This document shows, in pieces, positions 1 through 9,000 of a DNA stretch of 64,000 nt. The stretch covers positions 1 through 64,000 of the forward strand of contig CADASL010000008.1 of NCBI GenBank assembly GCA_902790595.1. Direction: 5' to 3'. This DNA is from an uncultured Bacteroidales bacterium (GTDB lineage: Bacteria; Bacteroidota; Bacteroidia; Bacteroidales; SZUA-534). The notes beneath the pieces were generated by a model. It did no database searches. It worked only from the letters and a program-made list of their open reading frames with translations, and had not been told where the DNA came from. A program made the position numbers and the translations under genes. Numbering within the stretch: the stretch's first letter is position 1; each line of letters begins with the position of its first letter.

Positions 1-3000
1 TTTGCCGATAAGGCCAACCTCTATGTAAAAGACAATGCTGACACCTGGATTCTCAGCAGTACCACATTCTACGCCAAGTGGACAGCCAACACCAACACTC
101 CGTACTCGGTTGTGGTGTATAAGCAGAAAGTTGACGGCAGCGGCTACGATGCAGAAACTCTGCAGATGGCCGGCACCACCGACACCGAAGTAAATTACGA
201 GGAGAAGTTTACCGGCTTCACGCTGAACCCGGCCGAGCCAGTGACCATCAGCGGTGACGGAGATACGCAGCTTGAGGTTTACTACTTGCGCAACAGCTAC
301 AAACTGACCTGGGACGCCAACGGCGGCAAGTTTGAGAGTGGCAAGGCGGATTCGGTTGCTACCGTGGCTTATGGGGCTAATGTGGAGATGCCTAAGACGG
401 CGCCCAAGAAGACGGGCTACACCTTCAAAGGCTGGAGCGACACTCTGACCACAATGCCGGCTGAGAACACAACCCTGACAGCCGTTTGGGCTATCAACAA
501 GTACACCGTGACCACACCCGATGCCTACAACGGCACCGTTACGGGCGCGGGAACATACGACTACGGCACCCAGGTAACCATTACGGCCACACCCGATGCA
601 CACTACCAGTTTGTGAGCTGGAACGGCAACATCGAGTTGGGTGGCCCAACAGCCAGCTTCACGGTGACGAAAGACACCACGCTGGAAGCCACCTTTGAGC
701 CCATTATGTACGCGCTCAGCTGGAATGCCAACGGCGGCAGCGATTTGACCGGCTCGTACACCATCGGCAGGTTGCCATTCGGCGAGTCAATCAGCGCTCC
801 CGACGCACCCACACGCGCGGGCTACCAGTTCCTTGGCTGGGCAACCACGGCCGATGCCACCGAAGCAGTGACCGTGCCCGCAACAATGCCCGATACCGAT
901 GTAACATATTATGCTGTTTGGAAGCTGCTCACCACGCTTTATGTGGCTTCGGAGGCTGGCTCGCCGGCACTCGGAACGGCCGATAAACCGTTTGGCTCGA
1001 TTGCCGATGCTGCGGCGGCGATGAACAGCGATACGGCTAACTACACCATCCGCATCAGCGGCAAGATTGCCGGCACACAGAAACTTGCCAACACATTGAA
1101 CGGCCGGGCCAAGAGCATCACCCTCTGCGGCCTCACGGGCAACACCGCCGACAGTCTCTATGGCAACAACGCGGGCACGGTGCTTATCGATAGCACCACT
1201 GTTCCGGTAACGGTTAAGAACCTGAAGATTTCGGGCGGAAACGCCGTGAAAGGCGGCGGCATCATAGTGGCTTCAGGAGCCACAGTTACGCTTGAAAGCG
1301 AAGCACTGATTGGCGGAACAGCCGGCACTGCAGCAGCAAGCAGCAACTCGGCTTGTGCAAACTATGCGCAGCAGGGTGGTGGCGTTTATAGCGAGGGAAC
1401 GCTCATTCTGAAAAACGGCTCCGCAGTAATTTATAATTATAGCGATAATGGAGGCGGAATCTTCAGTAACGGAGGCTCGCTCACAATAGAGGATGGCGCG
1501 AAAGTCAACCTTAATGGTGGCGGCGGTATCGTATTAAACGGTTCTGCATTCGCAATGACCGGCGGCGAGGTATGCAATAATAACAGCAGCAATGGTGCTG
1601 GCGGAATCTATATTTTGGGCACCTGCCCCGATGTGATGACCATAAGCGGTGGAACAATTTCCGGAAACTCAGTTGGTAGCGATGGCGGCAGCGGCGGAAT
1701 TTATTATACTGGCGGCAAGACACTTTCCATCAGCGGCACTGCTGTAATCAGCGGCAACCATTCGGTTTACGAAGGTGGCGGCATAAGAAATTCCTCTGGT
1801 TTGCTTGCCCTGAGCGGTGGCACAATCAGCGGTAATTATAGTGAAATAGCAGGCCGGTCGGGCGGAGGAATTGCCGCTATAGGCAGTGGCTATATAACAA
1901 TAAGCGATTCCGCTTACATCCCGTCGGGGGCAACAATAAACGGAACGTTCAAGACCGGATTAGGTTGCAACGATGTCTTGCAAAACTGGGGTTCAATTAC
2001 AGTTGTAGGGGCTATTACACCATCTGCGGCTTGTAGCAACGGCATCGTGGCAAACATCACTCCACGAAATTATGTAAATGGTAATCAGCTGCTTCTGCTT
2101 GCCGACACTGTCACCACAACCACCCTTGCGGCCGAGGTGGCCAAATTCCGCGTTTCCGACACCGACACCACCGACCTGACAGCGTGGTACATTGACGCCG
2201 AAGGCAAGCTGCAATCGGCAGAGTTCACCGGCACAGGCTACAGCAAGACCGGCAGCACAGTACAGTTTGGCGACTGGCCGCAGACCATCAAGGCCGCCGA
2301 TGTAACCGTGAACGAGCGCGTAGCCTTGCAGCGCGGCTACCTCACCTACTATCTTGGCAGCGATGGCGCGTGGTATGTGAAAGAGGCGGAAAACGCATTT
2401 AGTTCAGATAGTCATTACAAATACAGCAACGGAGTTCAGCCGGCACAGGGCGGTACACGTTACCAATACTTCAAGGTTGAGCCAATCAAGTGGGACATCC
2501 GCACAAACAACTACAGCGGAGCCAAGATGATGCTTGCGCAACAGATGCTCACAGGCAACATTCCATACTACGTTCAAACTGAAAGCCGCACCATTGACGG
2601 CACCACGGTGAATGCCAACAACTACAAGTATTCAACCGTCCGCGCCTACCTGAACGGCAGCTACGAGGAGGGCGACACCCAGCCGCAGACCTACAACGGC
2701 CAGGGCTTCTTCCAGACAGCCTTCACACCCGCGTTGCAAGCCCAGATACTCACAACGAACGTTGACGACACATTGAGCGACAAGCTGTTCCTGCTCAACA
2801 ACGACGAGGCATCGGGAGCAAAATCGACCACCGATTATGGAAAGGCTACAAATGTGTATATAAGTGCCAATTACAAACCAAATGGCAGTTGGATGCTACG
2901 CTCGCCATCGGGCACCACAAATATGTATATTGTTGACATATCGCTTGTTGGCTGGGGCGATGGTCACACAAAAGCTGTCAACTCAACCCAATATGGCGTT

Positions 3001-6000
3001 GTTCCAGCCCTCTGTCTTGAGGCCGATTTTGAGGTGAATTTTGTCACCAACTGCGACACCGACGTTGCCAAGCAGATGGTTGAAAGGGGCGCTTTCGCGA
3101 CAGAGCCCGCCATAACCCGCGAGGACTACACATTGCTCGGCTGGTACGGCGACGAAGCTTGCACTGAAGCATTCGACTTTGCCGGCGCAATAATTCGTGA
3201 CACAACGCTTTACGCCAAGTGGAGACAGGATTTTGTAGAGGTTGGCGGAACCCACTTCGACAGCACAGCCGTTGAAGGCTCCAGCGTCTTCATCAGCGGC
3301 CGCGAGTTTGCCATTCAGAACCTTGTGGCAGGCACTCACGAGGTAACACAGGCTGAATATGAGGCTGTTATGGGTGTAAACCCAAGCCATTTCAACGGCA
3401 CGGAAGGTCTTGAGCCTTCTGATGGCGAAGTTCAGGCTTATCGCCCGGTTGAGACTGTCAGCTGGTACGATGCCATTGTTTACTGCAACCGCCGTAGCCA
3501 AGCCGAAGGGCTTACTGCCTGCTACAAGATTAATGGTGACACCGCCACAGCCAATTGGGGAGAAGTTCCGACTTCAAACAACGATACTTGGAACGCGGTA
3601 ACCTGCGACTTTGAGGCCAACGGCTACCGCCTGCCCACCGAGGCTGAGTGGGAGTATCTGGCCCGTGGCGGCAATCTCACCAACAGCGGCCAGACCACTT
3701 ACAGCGGAAGCAACAGCGTTGATTCGGTTGCCTGGTACACTAGCAACAGCAACGGCAAGACTCACGAGGTGATGAAAAAGAAGGCTAATGCGCTTGGCCT
3801 CTACGATATGAGCGGAAATGTCTATGAATTGTGCTGGGATTGGAGCGGCACAATTACGAGCGGCACAGCTGCTACCGGGGCTCTGCCTGGTAGTACTTGT
3901 CGTGTTCATCGTGGTGGTTCTTGTGACCACAGCTCTGCTGGCCAAGCTACTTTCTGTGCTGTGTCCTACCACAGCTGGAAGAGCCCGTACGCTGGGGACC
4001 ACATCAGTGGTTTCCGCGTGGTTCGCACCAATGTTTCGGCCACCACGCACACCGTTAGCATCAATGCTATGAACGGCTCCGCAATAGCCAGCCAGACAGT
4101 TTGGAAAGGCTACATCCTCTCGAAACCCGCCACACCAACCCGCGAGGGTTACACTTTCGACGGCTGGTATGGAGACGAAGATTATAACCACTCATTCGAC
4201 TTTGCCGGAGCAATAATCCGTGACACAACCATCTACGCCAATTGGAAGCAGAACTACGCCAAAGTGGGCGGCGAGCTCTATTTCGACCTGGAATCGACCA
4301 TTTCAGCCATCAGTCAGATTTACAAAAATGATACTATAGAGCTCTACAGCGCGGTAACAGCTGCCGATTTGGGCAAGGCAGATGAGCCGAACACCATCAT
4401 CAATGCAATCAAATACATTCAAAGCCTGATTGATGTAACTCTTGTGGTGCCTGAGGGAGCCAACATTGTGCTTGAGGGTGATGATTGCAAGGATATGTTC
4501 CAAAATTGCTCGAAACTTGTATCGGCCGATTTGCGAGGCTTAAACACAAGCAATGTTAACGATATGAGCAGTATGTTTGTAAATTGCACGGGACTCACCA
4601 CGCTCGATGTGAGCAGTTTCAATACCGAAAATGTTACTAATATGTACTGTATGTTTTTGGATTGTAGTAGTCTTGTATCGCTCAATTTGAGCAGCTTCAA
4701 CACAGAGAAAGTTTCCAATATTGACGCTATGTTCCATGGCTGCTCGTCACTCACTACTATCTACGCCGCAAGAGGAGCCAATTGGGCGACAAGCTCTGAA
4801 TTGCAGTCGATGTTGATGTTTGAGTCTTGTACTAATTTGAAGGGCGGCAACGGCACAACATATAGCGTTGCTACCGCTACCTACGCCCGCATTGATGGCT
4901 TAGACGGCCAGCCGGGCTACTTCACCGAGCCCTATGCAATGGTTGGCGGCCGCGGATATATCAGCAAAGAGACAACCATAGCGGCCATTGGCAACGCCAA
5001 AACCAACGACACCATTGATGTGCTGCTCACAGGCGCAGTTTCTGCAACCGATTTGGGCAATGCCATAACCTCTGGCACAATATGCTATGCAATAAAGAAC
5101 TGCCCGGCATACATAAACCTTGTGGTGCCAGAGGATGCGAATATTATTCTTGGCAGCGATTGCTCATATATGTTCAATAATTGCCCCAAGCTTCTGTCGG
5201 CCAATTTGCGAGGTTTCAACACCGCAGGTGTCTCCAATATGAGCAATATGTTCAGCGAATGTGGCAGGCTCCAAACAATTGATGTGAGCAGCTTCAATGT
5301 TCAGAATGTCACCAATATGAATCAGATGTTCCGGAATAGTAGCTCACTCGCCACTATCTATGCCGCTCCGGATGCCGACTGGTCGGGAGTTGCCTCAGCG
5401 ACAGCTATGTTCTCGCATAACGCAGCTCTTAAGGGCGGTTGTGGATCAAGAACCGATCGTGGTGATGCCACCTATGCTCGTATCGATGGCTTGAACGGCC
5501 AGCCAGGTATCTTCACAAGGGTTAGATTACCCGGAGAACTATATGCGAGCGTTGACGGCGTTTTGTACGACGATAAGGCCTCAACCATTGCCGCAATAAG
5601 CAGTTCCACCGCCGACACCATTAAAGTGGTAATTTACAGCGGTGTTACTGGCGCCGATTTGGGCAAGAAGGCAACTACGGGTTCAATTATTGCAACTCTT
5701 CCCAACTGCAAGGGCAGTATCAGACCGACGCTCCTTACAGTGGATAAAGATGCCAACATTTTGCTTTGTGGCGACTGCTCAGCTATGTTCAGTGGTACAG
5801 CGATTATGGAGGCTGATTTGCGGGGTCTTAACACAACCGGTGTGACCAATATGAGCAGTATGTTTGCAAATTGTTTGTACCTCACCACGCTCAATTTAGG
5901 CAGCTTCAACACAGAGAATGTTACCGATATGTCAGAAATGTTTAGTGGTTGCTCATCGCTTAACACCATCTATGTCGCAAAAGGAGCCGATTGGTCGGGT

Positions 6001-9000
6001 GTTGAAACATCGACAGCTATGTTCTTGGGTTGCAGCAACAAACTGAAAGGCGGTAGCGGAACTGCATTTAACTCGAAAAAAATTGATGCCGAGTACGCCA
6101 AGGTTGATGGCTTGGACGGACAGCCGGGTTACTTCACAAGAGTTAAATTGCCCGGTGAACTGTATGCGAGCGTTGACGGCGTTTTGTATGACGATTTGGC
6201 CTCAACCATTGCCGCAATAAACAATTCCACCGCCGACACCATTAAAGTGGTAGTCTATAGCGGTGTTAACGCTAAAGACTTGGGCAATGCTTCAAAAGGG
6301 GCAGAGGGTACTACAATCTATTCTGCCATTCCCAATGTCAAGGCCAGAAAAGCGAGCCTTATAGTGGATAAAGATGCCGACATTTTGCTTGGTTCCGACT
6401 GCTCAGGTATGTTCAGTGGTAAATCGAGTCTTGTTTATGCCGATTTGCGAGGCCTAAATACAAGATATGTGACCAATATGAGCAGGATGTTCTATAGTTG
6501 CACGAACCTTTCCTCGCTCGATTTGAGCAGTTTCAATACCGAAAATGTTACCGATATGTCAGAAATGTTCAGGAGTTGTGCACGGCTTTCCAAAATCTAT
6601 GTCGCAGATGGAGCTGATTGGTCGGGTGTTGCAACATCGACTAATATGTTCAGCAGCTGCTCCAACCTGATAGGCAACAATGGAACCAGATTCAGCAGCG
6701 ACACTACCGATGCCAGATACGCTCGGGTTGACAAGGCTGGCCAGCCAGGCTATTTCTCAACGGTATATGCCCGTGTTGGAGGTGTGGCTTATCCGGATAT
6801 GAGTACAACCGAAATGGCCATCTTGGATGCCACCGACACCACCGAGATTGAACTTACGAGCCTTGTTACTGCCGATGATTTGGGCAAGGCCGGAACTTCG
6901 AGGGGGCTCATCCATGCCATAAAGGTCAACAGTAAAGCCAATGCACGCTTCCGCCTTGTGGTGCCCGAGGATGCTAACATTGAGTTGAGGGATGATGGTT
7001 GTATTATTATGTTCAGTGGATGTGGAAAACTTATATCGGCCGATTTGCGAGGGTTCAACACCAGCAATGTAACATCAATGCATGTTATGTTCCAACAATG
7101 CACGGCTCTCACCACGCTCGATTTGAGCAGTTTCAATACAGAGAAAGTTACTGATATGAGCAGTATGTTTGAGGATTGTTCAAGCCTTACCACCATCTAT
7201 ACGGCTGCTAATGCCGATTGGTCTGGTGTTCAAACAGCGACCACAATGTTCAGCGGCTGCACCAGTCTGAAAGGCGGCAATGGCTCTCCATTTAATTCGA
7301 ATAAAATTGATGCCGAGTACGCCAAGGTTGATGGCTTGGACGGACAGCCGGGTTACTTTACAAGAGTTAAATTGCCCGGTGAACTGTTTGCGAGCGTTGA
7401 CGGCGTTTTGTATGACGATTTGGCCTCAACCATTGCCGCAATAAACAATTCCACCGCCGACACCATTGAGGTGGTAATCTACAGCGGAGTTACGGCTGTC
7501 GATTTGGGCAAGGCGGCAACAGCGGGCACAATCATTTACGCCATTGCAAACAGCCCGGCATACATAAACCTTGTGGTGCCAGAGGATGCGAATATTATTC
7601 TTGGCAGCGATTGCCAGAGAATGTTCTACCAGTGCCGAAAACTTGTTTCGGCTAATTTGCGCGGCTTCAACACCGAGAATGTTACCGATATGAGCTATAT
7701 GTTCTCTAGTTGTAGTGCACTCAAAACGGTTGATGTGAGCAGCTTCAACGTTCAGAATGTCACCAATATGGATTATATGTTCCAGAATAGTACTGAACTC
7801 ACCAACATCTATGCCGCTGCGGATGCCGACTGGTCGGGGGTTGCTTCATCGGCAGGTATGTTCTTGCATAACGCCCATCTTAATGGCGGCAATGGAACAA
7901 TTGCCCATTCAGGCGAAAATGCAACCTACGCCCGCATTGACGGCTTGGATGGGCAGCCGGGATACTTCACAAGGGTTAGAATGCCGGGCGAGCTGTATGC
8001 AATGGTTGACAGCGTTTTGTGTGATGATTTGGCCTCAACCATTGCCGCAATAGAGAGTTCCACTGCCGATACCACTGAAGTGGTAATTTACAGCGGAGTT
8101 ACGGCTACTGATTTGTTCACAAGAAAACCAGTTAATATCATCAGCAGCCTCAAAGGCACTAAGGGCGACGCAAGAAAGGCGCGCCTTATAGTGGATAAGG
8201 ATGCCAATATCGTGCTTGGCGCCGATTGCTCTCATTTGTTCAATGCAAGTCAGATTCTTGTTTTAGCCGATTTGCGCGGCCTTAACACAAGCGCTGTCAC
8301 CAATATGAGCTATATGTTCAGCGGCTGCTTGAAACTCTCCTCGCTCGATTTGAGCAGCTTCAACACCGAGAATGTTACCGATATGAGCTATATGTTCAGC
8401 GCTAGCATGGAACTCACCTCGCTCGATTTGAGCAGCTTCAACACCGAGAATGTTACCGATATGAGCAGTATGTTCTACAATAGCAAAAAACTTACCACCA
8501 TCTATGCTGCCAATGGAGCCAATTGGGGTGCAAGCGACAAGTTGTTAAATTCGACTGATATGTTCAGGTACTGTACGAAACTTGTAGGCGGCAATGGCAC
8601 GCAGTGTGATGGCAGTAATAACATTGATTCCACCCGCGCCCGCATTGACGGCGTTGACGGGCAGCCGGGATACTTCACAAGGGTTAGAATGCCGGGCGAG
8701 CTGTATGCAATGGTTGATGGCACTTTGTATGACGATTTGGCCTCAACCATAGCTGCAATAAACACTTCTACTGCCGAAACCACAGAAGTGGTTCTCTACA
8801 GCGGAGTTACGGGAGCTGATTTGGGCAAAGGTGGAACAAATGCATCTTCTACTGGAATTATTAGCGCCATAATAAACACCTCGGCCTCAAAGATTAGCCT
8901 TGTAGTGCCAGAGGAAGCTAACATCGAACTTAAATCAGATTGTTCACTGTTGTTCTATGGGTGTTCAAAACTGGTATCTGCTGATTTGCGCGGTTTAAAC